A stretch of 35,130 nt of DNA from a virus. Positions 22,824 to 29,675 of the stretch are shown piece after piece. The stretch is from positions 1 through 35,130 of IMG/VR virus record IMGVR_UViG_3300000525_000012; one strand, written 5' to 3'. The notes below the pieces were generated by a model, which worked only from the letters and a program-made list of their open reading frames with translations, made no database searches and was not told where the DNA came from. Position 1 is the stretch's first letter; each line of letters opens with the position of its first letter. A program made the translations under genes and the position numbers.

Positions 22824-23697
22824 CCGTCAAAGAGCCCTTTAGGGCTTTTTTTATTTCACCAATAGCTTCAAGTGTTATGAGTTGAGTATCATCAATATTT
22901 ATATCCACGCTTTTAACCAATATTCTTTCAATAAACTCCATGGTAATAACATCATCCTCATCATCAACACCAGTAACCTCAAACTTTTCAAATCCTTTAT
23001 TCTTATCCTTTAGCTTTCTAAAGATTCCTCTTGTATTTTCACTTATTGGCAGCAATTTCAAGTCGATATTTACTCGTGCTCTCCTTAAAGAGTCCTGAGA
23101 CATTGCAAAGGCATTGCTCAATTCTAATATTTCACGACCTAAGCTAGAAGTATCGTCAAATGTCATATCTAACTGTGAAAGTTTCTGGACCGTTTTTAAT
23201 TTCCGGTCTATTTTTTCATCAAGAACTATTTGAACCTTTAGTTCTTGTATAAAACTCATATCCATATGCTTATTTAAAAACTCTTGGAAGTGTTTTTGAA
23301 ATCTCGGAGCAGAATAATTGCTTATTACTGAACAATATAATGTTTCTTTACATAGGTAAAAATATGTATAGTTTTCTAAAGTGAAATCTAGAGAGTCTAA
23401 ATGAGAATCAAGAACTTCTTTACTCTTCTTTTCTTTTATTCTCTTTAAGGGACCATTCTTCAAGTCCTCAACTTTGGCGATTATACCGAATAGATGTTCA
23501 TCTTCATTTTCTATAAGCTCAATAGTCACGCTAGATTCATTGCTTTCATAAAATTTAACTTCATAAGCGTCTGTTGGAAAATCAGTATCATTTAATACTT
23601 TTATAAACTTACTTTTCAGAACATCATCAGATTTAGTGTTTGACATCATCGGCAAAAACGAAAATTTAATAGAATAGAATTCAACTTTTCTTTGCAT
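22816..23697 (-). CDS. 293-residue lysogeny-region protein, unknown (possible RexA-like)
   Basis: A soluble, charged 293-residue protein with no signal or membrane segment. It starts 'MQRKVEFYSIKFSFLPMMS' and ends 'EIKKALKGSLTVI', with helical middle parts and a final beta-rich section ('GVDDEDDVITMEFIERILV'). I do not recognise the family, though proteins of this size and start are common in prophages. It lies 46 bases downstream of the repressor on the same strand, so it is probably expressed in the lysogen, and its 3' end overlaps the membrane gene by 8 bases. Lambda RexA (279 residues) has the same position relative to cI. Confidence 0.82.
   Translation of the reverse strand: MQRKVEFYSIKFSFLPMMSNTKSDDVLKSKFIKVLNDTDFPTDAYEVKFYESNESSVTIELIENEDEHLFGIIAKVEDLKNGPLKRIKEKKSKEVLDSHLDSLDFTLENYTYFYLCKETLYCSVISNYSAPRFQKHFQEFLNKHMDMSFIQELKVQIVLDEKIDRKLKTVQKLSQLDMTFDDTSSLGREILELSNAFAMSQDSLRRARVNIDLKLLPISENTRGIFRKLKDKNKGFEKFEVTGVDDEDDVITMEFIERILVKSVDINIDDTQLITLEAIGEIKKALKGSLTVI
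22829..22852 (+). terminator. Terminator of the membrane gene
   Basis: A short strong stem AGCCC / GGGCT, extended by A-T and G-U pairs, with loop TTTA and a run of seven T. It lies inside the 3' end of the convergent leftward gene, whose last codons it constrains. Confidence 0.75.
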
Positions 23698-23743
23698 AAC
23701 AACCCTCCCAATAAATATATCTAGTCTAAATACAAATCTTACT

Positions 23744-24142
23744 TTATTTCTTATATTTCAAACTCAGCAGCTTTAAATGATCTAGTAGGTCTCTTGCGTA
23801 TTGTGTCTTTTCTTCATCAGATAATTTATGTATATCAAATCCTGTAAAGCCCATTATTACATTTTTATTAAGTAGAAAGTCCATTGCTTCCTCTGGTGTA
23901 TTAAAATCATCTGGGAGGTTTTCTTCATTGTAGGGGTTTTTTATGTCGGAGTTACCTAGCAAATAGTCAGTAGACACTTTGAAGAGCTCACTTATAATTT
24001 TTAAAATCTCTTGGTCTGGAAATCTAACATTAGTTTCATATTTGGATATAGCAGAATACGAAATCTTAAGTTTTTTGGCTAAATATTCTCGTGACCAGTT
24101 TTTATCTTCTCTTAATATTTTAAGCCTATCTCCGAATTCCAT
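23744..24142 (-). CDS. CI-type repressor (XRE family)
   Basis: A 132-residue lysogeny repressor. An XRE/Cro-CI helix-turn-helix occupies residues about 6-60 ('LAKKLKISYSAISKYETNVR', 'ISELFKVSTDYLLGNSD'), followed by an acidic linker and a helical C-terminus with 'LSDEEKTQYARDLLDHLKLL', probably for dimerisation. It has no peptidase-type cleavage domain, which fits removal by ImmA rather than RecA self-cleavage. It is divergent from the Cro-like gene over a region with three operator-like palindromes. AGAGGTG precedes the ATG. Confidence 0.92.
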   Translation of the reverse strand: MEFGDRLKILREDKNWSREYLAKKLKISYSAISKYETNVRFPDQEILKIISELFKVSTDYLLGNSDIKNPYNEENLPDDFNTPEEAMDFLLNKNVIMGFTGFDIHKLSDEEKTQYARDLLDHLKLLSLKYKK

Positions 24143-24174
24143 AACAGCACCTCTTTTTTATATTTATTACCCTT

Positions 24175-24203
24175 ATATTAGCACATTATGTCCACACTTT
24201 AAA
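24175..24203 (-). promoter_or_regulatory. Repressor promoter
   Basis: On the minus strand TTTAAA (24203-24198) and TAATAT (24180-24175) are separated by 17 bases. The spacer contains an operator-like sequence GCAC-N5-GTCC, so the repressor could control its own synthesis. Confidence 0.55.
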
Positions 24204-24284
24204 TATATTGGACAAAAAGGATAAAAAACTATTGACAATGGACTAAATGTCCATTAATATAAGAGTAAGAGGACAGATTGTCCT
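24181..24284. promoter_or_regulatory. Operator cluster of the lysogeny switch
   Basis: The shared half-site GGAC-N5-GTCC occurs twice exactly: AATGGAC-TAAAT-GTCCATT at 24237-24255 (7-bp arms) and AGGAC-AGATT-GTCCT at 24270-24284. An imperfect copy, GCAC-ATTAT-GTCC, is at 24181-24193. The first lies in the spacer of the rightward promoter, the second just after its -10, and the third in the spacer of the leftward promoter. Confidence 0.78.
24232..24260 (+). promoter_or_regulatory. Early rightward promoter
   Basis: TTGACA at 24232-24237 and TAATAT at 24255-24260 with a 17-base spacer, close to the sigma-A consensus. The strongest operator palindrome fills the spacer, so the repressor should block it. 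It drives the Cro-like gene and probably the early operon. Confidence 0.8.
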
Positions 24285-24312
24285 AAAATAAACAAAAATG
24301 GAGGCGATAAAA

Positions 24313-24522
24313 TTGAGAAATGGGTTAATCGGAGCTAGACTTGAAAAAGGGTTATCAGTTAAAGAAACTGCTGAGATATTTGACATATCAGAATCTTTTT
24401 ATTACAAGATTGAGGCTGGTATAAGAAATCCTAACTTTATGCTTACAAAAAAAATAGCTGACTATTTTAAAAAAGATATATCCGTTATTTTTTTTGATGA
24501 AGAAATGGACAAAACGTCTTAA
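24313..24522 (+). CDS. Cro-like XRE regulator
   Basis: A 69-residue single-domain helix-turn-helix protein ('GLSVKETAEIFDISESFYYK', 'IAGIRNP'-type turn, 'KIADYFKKDISVIFF'), the first gene of the rightward early operon. It should compete with the repressor for the operators. The TTG at 24313 is preferred: GGAGGCGA lies about 8 bases upstream, while the in-frame ATG at 24298 has no ribosome site. Confidence 0.85.
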   Translation: MRNGLIGARLEKGLSVKETAEIFDISESFYYKIEAGIRNPNFMLTKKIADYFKKDISVIFFDEEMDKTS

Positions 24523-24579
24523 AAGAATAGAGTATTATCCAATATGTATTAAAACCTATTAAGAAGGAGGTGGAGAAGA

Positions 24580-24828
24580 GTGGAAGAACTATTAAAAGAA
24601 ATACTAAAAGAACTAAAAGAAATAAATAATGGAATTCAAGTTATTGTGAGTAACTCAAATCCCGTAGCTAATAATCAAACTATAGATGTGGAAGCACTAC
24701 ATGTTGAAACATTAGTTAATATAGTCAAAAAGGTTAAAGAACATAATGAGTATATTTTAAGTATTAATAAATATTTATCTGCTATTCAGAAGAGTTATCT
24801 TGGTTTTCGGTTTGACGAAACCCTATAG
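24580..24828 (+). CDS. Early protein, unknown
   Basis: An 82-residue charged, helical protein beginning 'MEELLKEILKELKEINNGIQ', with an obvious amphipathic coiled-coil start and an acidic-basic mix after it. It starts at GTG 24580, 9 bases after AAGGAGG. The last 47 bases overlap a leftward gene. Not recognised. Confidence 0.7.
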   Translation: MEELLKEILKELKEINNGIQVIVSNSNPVANNQTIDVEALHVETLVNIVKKVKEHNEYILSINKYLSAIQKSYLGFRFDETL

Positions 24829-25201
24829 GTTCTTTAGGTTTATTGGGTTCTTTCCTTGCTGCAGATGTTATTAAAAAACTAATCTGAGATACATGTTGCA
24901 TCAATTCCATTGGAGAACCATTATCGCTCGTTCCATAAAAGTGAATAAGACTTGGATCACTATAACCTAAATGAGTTACTAAGAGGTTTATAGATTGCCC
25001 AAATGATACAAGCTTTAAAGCGACTTGCTCATCGGAATCCAGATTTGAATCAAATTTGCGTATAGAAATAATCAGTTTTTCGCAAAAGTTACTTGCATAG
25101 TTTTCTTCAGCGATAGTCAATTGAACTGGCTTAATCGGTGACATGTTTAGCGCTAGCTCATTTGCCCTTGATAGTGAGGAAAAATCAAAATTACCTTTCA
25201 T
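24782..25201 (-). CDS. Solitary leftward gene, unknown (DUF6173-like?)
   Basis: A 139-residue soluble protein. Its core 'SDEQVALKLVSFGQSINLLV' and 'DPSLIHFYGTSDNGSPMELM' followed by 'QHVSQISFLI' recalls a small uncharacterised family I associate with DUF6173; this is from memory and unsure. The only leftward gene in the early operon, convergent with the preceding gene, so it must have its own promoter. AGGGGGTGA precedes ATG 25201. Such islands in prophages are often lysogeny-expressed accessory genes. Confidence 0.75.
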   Translation of the reverse strand: MKGNFDFSSLSRANELALNMSPIKPVQLTIAEENYASNFCEKLIISIRKFDSNLDSDEQVALKLVSFGQSINLLVTHLGYSDPSLIHFYGTSDNGSPMELMQHVSQISFLITSAARKEPNKPKEPIGFRQTENQDNSSE

Positions 25202-25225
25202 AAATATCACCCCCTTTCTAGTTAA

Positions 25226-25231
25226 ATATTA
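25226..25231 (-). promoter_or_regulatory. Possible extended -10 for the leftward gene
   Basis: On the minus strand TGGTAATAT forms an extended -10 (TG-N-TAATAT) about 25 bases before the start of the solitary leftward gene. No good -35 is seen. Confidence 0.35.
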
Positions 25232-25268
25232 CCACATTGAGAGGGATAACAAAACAAAGGAGGAGAAG

Positions 25269-25460
25269 ATGGAAACTTTAATAGAAACCTTAAATATAGA
25301 TAGAAAAACTGAAAAATTAGTATCAATAACTGAAAGTTATGAGGAGTTAAGTCCACATTCTTTCTCGAATGATAAGTTTGATGAATTTATAGATATGATG
25401 GCGGACCAGTTTATTAAGTTTAAGAAGGCCCAGAGGAGTGATCTAAATGAAAAAAGTTAA
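25269..25460 (+). CDS. Early protein, unknown
   Basis: A 63-residue acidic protein beginning 'METLIETLNIDRKTEKL' and ending 'FKKAQRSDLNEKS'. ATG 25269 follows AAAGGAGGAG. Its end overlaps the 3D-domain gene by 14 bases. No family recognised. Confidence 0.68.
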   Translation: METLIETLNIDRKTEKLVSITESYEELSPHSFSNDKFDEFIDMMADQFIKFKKAQRSDLNEKS

Positions 25461-26037
25461 TATTCATCCTTTCAGGCTTTTAAGTATTTGGTTACTGTCA
25501 CTTTTAATAGTAATGATGGCTACTGCTTGGATAGTTAATGCTGGCAATGAGGAAACAACAAAAGTTGAGTATATTATTCTCAATCAATCAGAATATGAGG
25601 AAATGTACAAAGAAGATTATAAAGAAGAGGAGAGTGGAGAAGTTGAAAACGAATTACAGAGCAGCATAAAAGATGAAACTCCAATAGAAAGCATACAAAA
25701 GAAAACAAGTTTAGGACAATACACTATTACTAAGTATTGCAGCTGTGAAAAATGTTGTGGAGAATATGCAAAGAATAGGCCTATAAAAGAAGATGGTACA
25801 GAATTAGTAACCGGTGCATATGGAACAGAGATTACTCCTAATTATTCAATAGCTGCACCTTTACCCTTTGGTACCAAAGTAGAGATTGCAGGGCTGGGAA
25901 CTTTTAAAGTAGCAGATACCACAGCCAACTGGGTTAAAGATAAGTATGGTGGCAAAATAATTGATGTTTATGTAGGAAGTAACCACAGTGATGCAGTTGA
26001 TTATAAAGAGGTATTGGAAGTCTGGGAGGTGGAGTAA
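25447..26037 (+). CDS. Membrane-anchored 3D-domain protein
   Basis: A 196-residue protein with an N-terminal membrane anchor or signal ('LLSIWLLSLLIVMMATAWIV', about 12-31), an acidic linker (about 45-85) and a C-terminal 3D (RlpA-like double-psi barrel) domain. The domain shows 'YTITKYCSCEKCCGEYAKN', 'IAAPLPFGTKVEIAGLG' and the Asp residues in 'FKVADTTANW' and 'KIIDVYVG'. Such domains occur in cell-wall hydrolases such as Bacillus YuiC/YocH. Exported wall-active proteins are unusual in an early region. Confidence 0.86.
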   Translation: MKKVNIHPFRLLSIWLLSLLIVMMATAWIVNAGNEETTKVEYIILNQSEYEEMYKEDYKEEESGEVENELQSSIKDETPIESIQKKTSLGQYTITKYCSCEKCCGEYAKNRPIKEDGTELVTGAYGTEITPNYSIAAPLPFGTKVEIAGLGTFKVADTTANWVKDKYGGKIIDVYVGSNHSDAVDYKEVLEVWEVE

Positions 26038-26178
26038 GTGAGCGCCGCTAGAATAAGCATAGTGTTATTGCAATTAACATTATTAGCTATTGAGATAGCG
26101 CTTGGAATACCACTTCTCTGGATACCTATTACAGTTTTAGTTCTAGTAGCATTAACAACTTACAGGGAGGTGGATTAG
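26038..26178 (+). CDS. Small membrane protein
   Basis: A 46-residue, very hydrophobic product starting at GTG 26038, one base after the 3D gene's stop, with GGGAGGTGGA upstream. Nearly all of it ('LLQLTLLAIEIALGIPLLWI' and on) could span the membrane as a helical hairpin, ending 'TTYREVD'. It may partner the membrane-anchored 3D protein. Confidence 0.62.
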   Translation: MSAARISIVLLQLTLLAIEIALGIPLLWIPITVLVLVALTTYREVD

Positions 26179-26460
26179 ATGGAAAATATAGGAACCACAG
26201 TTACAATAACAAAAAGCGAATATAGAACTTGCGTAGTTAAAGGGAGAAACGTTTTATTTCACACTTGGGAAGAAAAAAGCAGCATAGTAGAGCCTTCTAA
26301 AATGATGGGAGGGCATGACGGTGGAGTAATAAGAACAACAGTAGGAATAATTGAATATGAAGATGGGATAGTAACAGAATGTTATCCATATGAAATTAGA
26401 TTTACTGATAATAAATTTAAAGATTACCATTTTAAAGAGGAGGATGAAAAGAATGAGTGA
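26179..26460 (+). CDS. Early protein, unknown
   Basis: A 93-residue beta-rich protein starting one base after the preceding stop, with GGGAGGTGGA upstream. Motif-like part 'IRTTVGIIEYEDGIVTECYP'. It overlaps the next gene by 8 bases. Not recognised; proteins like this recur in clostridial phage early regions. Confidence 0.72.
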   Translation: MENIGTTVTITKSEYRTCVVKGRNVLFHTWEEKSSIVEPSKMMGGHDGGVIRTTVGIIEYEDGIVTECYPYEIRFTDNKFKDYHFKEEDEKNE

Positions 26461-26959
26461 ACATTTAATAACACCAGCTGAGGATTTACATGAATGGATA
26501 GTAGATAATTTCACAGATTTGGCTATTGATGATGCAACAGTTATTGCAAGACAATTTGCAAAAGAGAATGGGTGGGACATTGTGGATGTAGATTTTATGG
26601 TTGAGGAGATCGTTGAGAAGCTACAAGAAGGGATTCTAAATGTTGTTGAAATGTATGAAGGCAAAGAAGTAGTTGAAATATATGGAGATAACAAAACAGT
26701 TGAATTATCAACAGTACCTAATTATATATATTTTACATTCGGAAGCAGGGACCAAATATATGAAGGTGGATGGATAAAAATTAGAGCTGACAATCTTCCA
26801 GAGGCCCAAAAGAAGTTTATTAAACATTATGGAGATAAGGCATGGAAGCACGAAGGAATATTAAATTACTGTTCTGATTATAGCCAACAGCAATATGAGG
26901 AAGAGGAAATGTTTAGAGAAGGTAATTTTGGAAAGTTTTGTCATGAGGAGGTTAAGTGA
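26453..26959 (+). CDS. Early acidic protein, unknown
   Basis: A 168-residue acidic protein. The N-terminal third is helical ('AEDLHEWIVDNFTDLAIDDA'), the middle acidic, and the C-terminal part has Trp and Tyr with 'GGWIKIRADNLPEAQKKFIK', resembling small domains that bind sugars or proteins in phage early proteins. ATG 26453 follows AAGAGGAGG by 9 bases. Not assigned. Confidence 0.7.
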   Translation: MSEHLITPAEDLHEWIVDNFTDLAIDDATVIARQFAKENGWDIVDVDFMVEEIVEKLQEGILNVVEMYEGKEVVEIYGDNKTVELSTVPNYIYFTFGSRDQIYEGGWIKIRADNLPEAQKKFIKHYGDKAWKHEGILNYCSDYSQQQYEEEEMFREGNFGKFCHEEVK

Positions 26960-27111
26960 TGAAAGATACAAGAGCATTTATAAGAGAATTACTAAAAAAT
27001 ATAAATATGAATAAGGGAAAGATACCAGAAGATATAAAAGAAATGTATTATAAGGCTGATAAAGAGATTAAGAAAGTCGAGGAGGAGTATGCAGATGAGA
27101 CATCTAATTAG
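26959..27111 (+). CDS. Small charged protein, unknown
   Basis: A 50-residue helical protein ('MKDTRAFIRELLKNINMNKG' to 'EEEYADETSN') whose ATG overlaps the previous stop, with GAGGAGGTTAAG upstream. Not recognised. Confidence 0.65.
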   Translation: MKDTRAFIRELLKNINMNKGKIPEDIKEMYYKADKEIKKVEEEYADETSN

Positions 27112-27178
27112 TGGGAGAAGATTAAGAGAATTTATCTGGAAAAGCATTTTATTTGGAGGATGGAGGAGCCTGATATGA
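27095..27178 (+). CDS. Possible 27-residue peptide
   Basis: ATG 27095 follows GAGGAGGAG and encodes a basic, aromatic peptide (27 residues; 'MRHLISGRRLREFIWKSILF' at its start), ending four bases into the next gene by an ATGA overlap. It has a good ribosome site and fits the coupled gene chain, but it is too short to be certain. Confidence 0.45.
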   Translation: MRHLISGRRLREFIWKSILFGGWRSLI

Positions 27179-27393
27179 AGCAAAAGGAATATGCACTATA
27201 TAAAGGTGATGATCTTCTAGGAATGGGAACTGCAAAAGAGCTTGCAGAGTTGAGAGGTTGCAATATTAGCAGTATTAGATATTTAGGATCTCCCGCATAT
27301 AGAAGAAAAATAGAAAAGAGAGGTAATTCGTGGAATACATTAGCTTTAATATTATTTGATGAGGAGGATGACAATGGAGAAGTGTTTTGCTGA
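27175..27393 (+). CDS. Small early protein, unknown
   Basis: A 72-residue protein with 'YALYKGDDLLGMGTAKELAE' and 'LRGCNISSIRYLGSPAYRRK', resembling a winged-helix-like or DNA-contact fold common among small clostridial phage proteins. ATG 27175 after GGAGG (27162-27166). Overlaps the next gene by 20 bases. Confidence 0.68.
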   Translation: MKQKEYALYKGDDLLGMGTAKELAELRGCNISSIRYLGSPAYRRKIEKRGNSWNTLALILFDEEDDNGEVFC

Positions 27394-27547
27394 TGATGGG
27401 CATGGTGGATGTATGGCTCTAAGAGAAAAGGAATGTAAAGGTTGCAAGTTTTATAAAACAGAGGAGAAGTATATGGAAGGTGTTAGAAAAACTAGACAAG
27501 CTATAAAAGAGGCAGGAGGAGAGCTGTATTATGGTAAACTTCCTTAA
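27374..27547 (+). CDS. Cys-rich small protein
   Basis: A 57-residue product with 'CFADDGHGGCMALREKECKG' and 'CKFYKTEEKYMEG': four spaced Cys/His groups likely to bind zinc. ATG 27374 follows GAGGAGG. Seen often in clostridial phages; function not known to me. Confidence 0.75.
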   Translation: MEKCFADDGHGGCMALREKECKGCKFYKTEEKYMEGVRKTRQAIKEAGGELYYGKLP

Positions 27548-27731
27548 AAAAGTTGATATATGTTCTATTTGTCAGAAAACCATGTTACAGAATAAGCATT
27601 GGGTACATTGTCCAAAATTTGGAGAGGCTATTTGCATGACTCATTGTTTTAATGAGTGTAAATACATGATAGATGAGAGATGTGTATATGAAAGTAGGGT
27701 TAAAAATGAAGAAAAGGAAAAATCCCTGTAA
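27531..27731 (+). CDS. Cys-rich small protein
   Basis: A 66-residue product with 'CSICQKTMLQNKHWVHCPKF' and 'CMTHCFNECKYM', probably a zinc-binding fold similar in style to the preceding gene, with which it overlaps by 17 bases. AGGAGGAG lies inside that gene. Last of the early chain before a 237-base intergenic stretch. Confidence 0.72.
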   Translation: MVNFLKKVDICSICQKTMLQNKHWVHCPKFGEAICMTHCFNECKYMIDERCVYESRVKNEEKEKSL

Positions 27732-27968
27732 GTGAGAGAACACTACAAGGATTCTAATAATTTTATACTGACTTAGGCCAACTAAATCAATAAATATATA
27801 TACTTATATTATATCTTTTAACAGGCTAAAAGTCAAACAAAAACATGCTTAAACAAGCTAATTTACGGGCTTGTAATGGGTATTATTGTTTAAACGAAAC
27901 ACTAAATGAAAAAACAATAAACTAAACATAATACCTTTACGACCTAATACACAAAAGGAGACTAGGCC
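27732..27968. other. Intergenic region with inverted repeats (candidate replication origin/control)
   Basis: No gene is visible. The stretch is AT-rich and holds a small hairpin (ACAAGC at 27853-27858, GCTTGT at 27869-27874) and a longer inverted repeat, GGTATTATTGTTTA (27879-27892) with TAAACATAATACC (27923-27935), differing by one bulged base. It lies just before a Rep-type gene, so it may be its nick site, a promoter operator, or both. Confidence 0.55.
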
Positions 27969-28775
27969 GTGAAATATATAAGAGAAAAGAAAATCTATTG
28001 TGGGGATTATTTAGAAGTAGACATTATTCCTCGAGCTAGAACTGAAATAGTACAAAAAGGCAAAAGGCATAAAAAGAAAAAGCTATCAGCACCAAAGCAA
28101 AAGAACTTGAACGAAAAGAATGCTAGAAGATATTTTATACAGCTAGCAAACACGAACTTTGATAAAAATGACTTACATGTATCTACTACATATTCAGATG
28201 ATGAACTTCCAAAAACTATAGAAGATGCAGAAAGAGAAATAAAAAACTATCTTAGGAGAGTTGACTACAGAAGAAAGAAAGAAGGACTAGATCCTTTAAA
28301 GTATTTATTGGTTACAGAGTATCAGACAGAGGGAATTGGAGAGACACCTATAAGAATACATCATCACATAATGATGAATGGTGGATTAGATAGAGATGTT
28401 GTTGAGTCTTTATGGTCCAGGAGAAAGAAAAAGGGTGTAAAGAATAAAAAAAGTATTGGTTTTGTAAACACTGATAGATTGCAACCTGATGAATATGGAA
28501 TAGAGGCATTAAGTAGGTACCTTATGAAGAATCCTAAAGGTAAAAAGAGATGGAGCTCATCAAAGAATTTAGAGAGACCTGAGAGTAGAAACAATGATCA
28601 TAAATACACTAAAAGACAAGTAGAAAAGGCTGCAAAGAATTCAGAAGATAGAACTTATTGGGAGAAGCAGTACCCAGGTTATTGGCTTACTGAATTTACA
28701 CCAGTTTATAACGATTTAACTGGATGGAGTATATATCTAAAGATGCGAAAAAATGATAGAGAAAATAAAACTTAG
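27969..28775 (+). CDS. HUH-type replication initiator (Rep)
   Basis: A 268-residue protein with the three motifs of rolling-circle Rep enzymes: motif I near 'LHVSTTYSDDEL' (69-80), the metal-binding His cluster 'IRIHHHIMMN' (131-133), and a candidate catalytic Tyr in 'ALSRYLMKNPKGKK' (Tyr184, Lys187). It would nick one strand at an origin and attach to the 5' end. It has a basic N-terminus. It starts at GTG 27969, 8 bases after AAAGGAG. No DnaD-, helicase- or polymerase-like gene accompanies it, so it may be the main replication initiator. Confidence 0.8.
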   Translation: MKYIREKKIYCGDYLEVDIIPRARTEIVQKGKRHKKKKLSAPKQKNLNEKNARRYFIQLANTNFDKNDLHVSTTYSDDELPKTIEDAEREIKNYLRRVDYRRKKEGLDPLKYLLVTEYQTEGIGETPIRIHHHIMMNGGLDRDVVESLWSRRKKKGVKNKKSIGFVNTDRLQPDEYGIEALSRYLMKNPKGKKRWSSSKNLERPESRNNDHKYTKRQVEKAAKNSEDRTYWEKQYPGYWLTEFTPVYNDLTGWSIYLKMRKNDRENKT

Positions 28776-28796
28776 TAAAAAGAGAGGAGTGGCAAA

Positions 28797-29000
28797 GTGA
28801 GAAGTACACATTGTAGGAAATGCGGGAGGAAATTGAAGTCACAAGATAGTATTGAACGAGGCTATGGCTCTTATTGCTATAAAAAGGCAATGGAAGAGAA
28901 AGAAAAGGCTGAGGAAAAATTAGATGGGTTAGATGCAACAATGTTTGCGCTTGGAGTAGAACCAAAGGAGGAGGAATACAAATGGACGAAAGAAGAATAA
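28797..29000 (+). CDS. Zinc-finger small protein (DUF6011-like)
   Basis: A 67-residue product with an N-terminal treble-clef-like zinc site 'CRKCGRKLKSQDSIERGYGS' then a Cys, as in DUF6011-type proteins, and an acidic helical tail. It starts at GTG 28797 after GAGGAG. It overlaps the next gene by 19 bases. Confidence 0.72.
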   Translation: MRSTHCRKCGRKLKSQDSIERGYGSYCYKKAMEEKEKAEEKLDGLDATMFALGVEPKEEEYKWTKEE

Positions 29001-29122
29001 ATATGATTGCAGATGAAGCGGCTAGACTTAAAAAAGAAGATCCTTTACTTGGATTTAAAGAGGCCATTGAAAAAGCTAGACTAGAGTTTGGAGAAGCTAA
29101 AAAGGGAGGAGTGTATGAATAG
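28982..29122 (+). CDS. Small helical protein, unknown
   Basis: A 46-residue product beginning 'MDERRINMIADEAARLKKED', largely helical and charged, ATG 28982 with AAAGGAGGAGG upstream, overlapping the RecU gene by 8 bases. Not recognised. Confidence 0.62.
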   Translation: MDERRINMIADEAARLKKEDPLLGFKEAIEKARLEFGEAKKGGVYE

Positions 29123-29675
29123 AAACCCATGGATGGCAAACAAAGGTAGAGGCTTTGAACAGGAGGTCGAGATGGCCAACTATCAATACATGAGAAGGAA
29201 AATTGCGCTAGTTCAAAAGATAAGTACTCCGTGGACTGTTACCAGGAAGGGCAAAGAAATAGTGTCAGCTCATCCAGAAGGTAAAAGCACTCTAGATTTC
29301 AGAGGAACTGTTAAACATAGAATTCCTATTTCATTCGATTGTAAGGAAACCAAGGACAAAAGAGGACTTCCACTATCAAATATTGCTGATCATCAAGTGG
29401 AATATATTGAATCGGCGCTTGAAGTAGGAGAAATAAGCTTTATTCTATGCTATATGGAGTGTGAAAACAAAAGATATTATGTAGCTGGCGATATAGTCAT
29501 CGAATATTGGGAAAAGTGGAAGGTCAACAAAGGTAAAAAGGGATATAACTTTATACCAAAGGCTGCAATGATTGAGGTTATGTCTAAAAATGGAATAATA
29601 CTTGATTACTTGGATGTAATTAATCAAGAATGGGAGAAAATGATTAAGAAAATGGAGGAGATGGGCAATGATTAG
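29115..29675 (+). CDS. RecU-like Holliday junction resolvase
   Basis: A 186-residue structure-specific nuclease. It aligns in pattern with Bacillus RecU: 'NKGRGFEQEVEMANYQYM' at the start, the catalytic Asp in 'STLDFRGTV', the PD-(D/E)xK core 'ISFDCKETKDKRGLPL' and the following 'DHQVEYIESA'. It would resolve branched intermediates formed during replication or recombination. ATG 29115 after GGGAGGAG is preferred over an in-frame start at 29088. It overlaps the next gene by 8 bases. Confidence 0.88.
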   Translation: MNRNPWMANKGRGFEQEVEMANYQYMRRKIALVQKISTPWTVTRKGKEIVSAHPEGKSTLDFRGTVKHRIPISFDCKETKDKRGLPLSNIADHQVEYIESALEVGEISFILCYMECENKRYYVAGDIVIEYWEKWKVNKGKKGYNFIPKAAMIEVMSKNGIILDYLDVINQEWEKMIKKMEEMGND

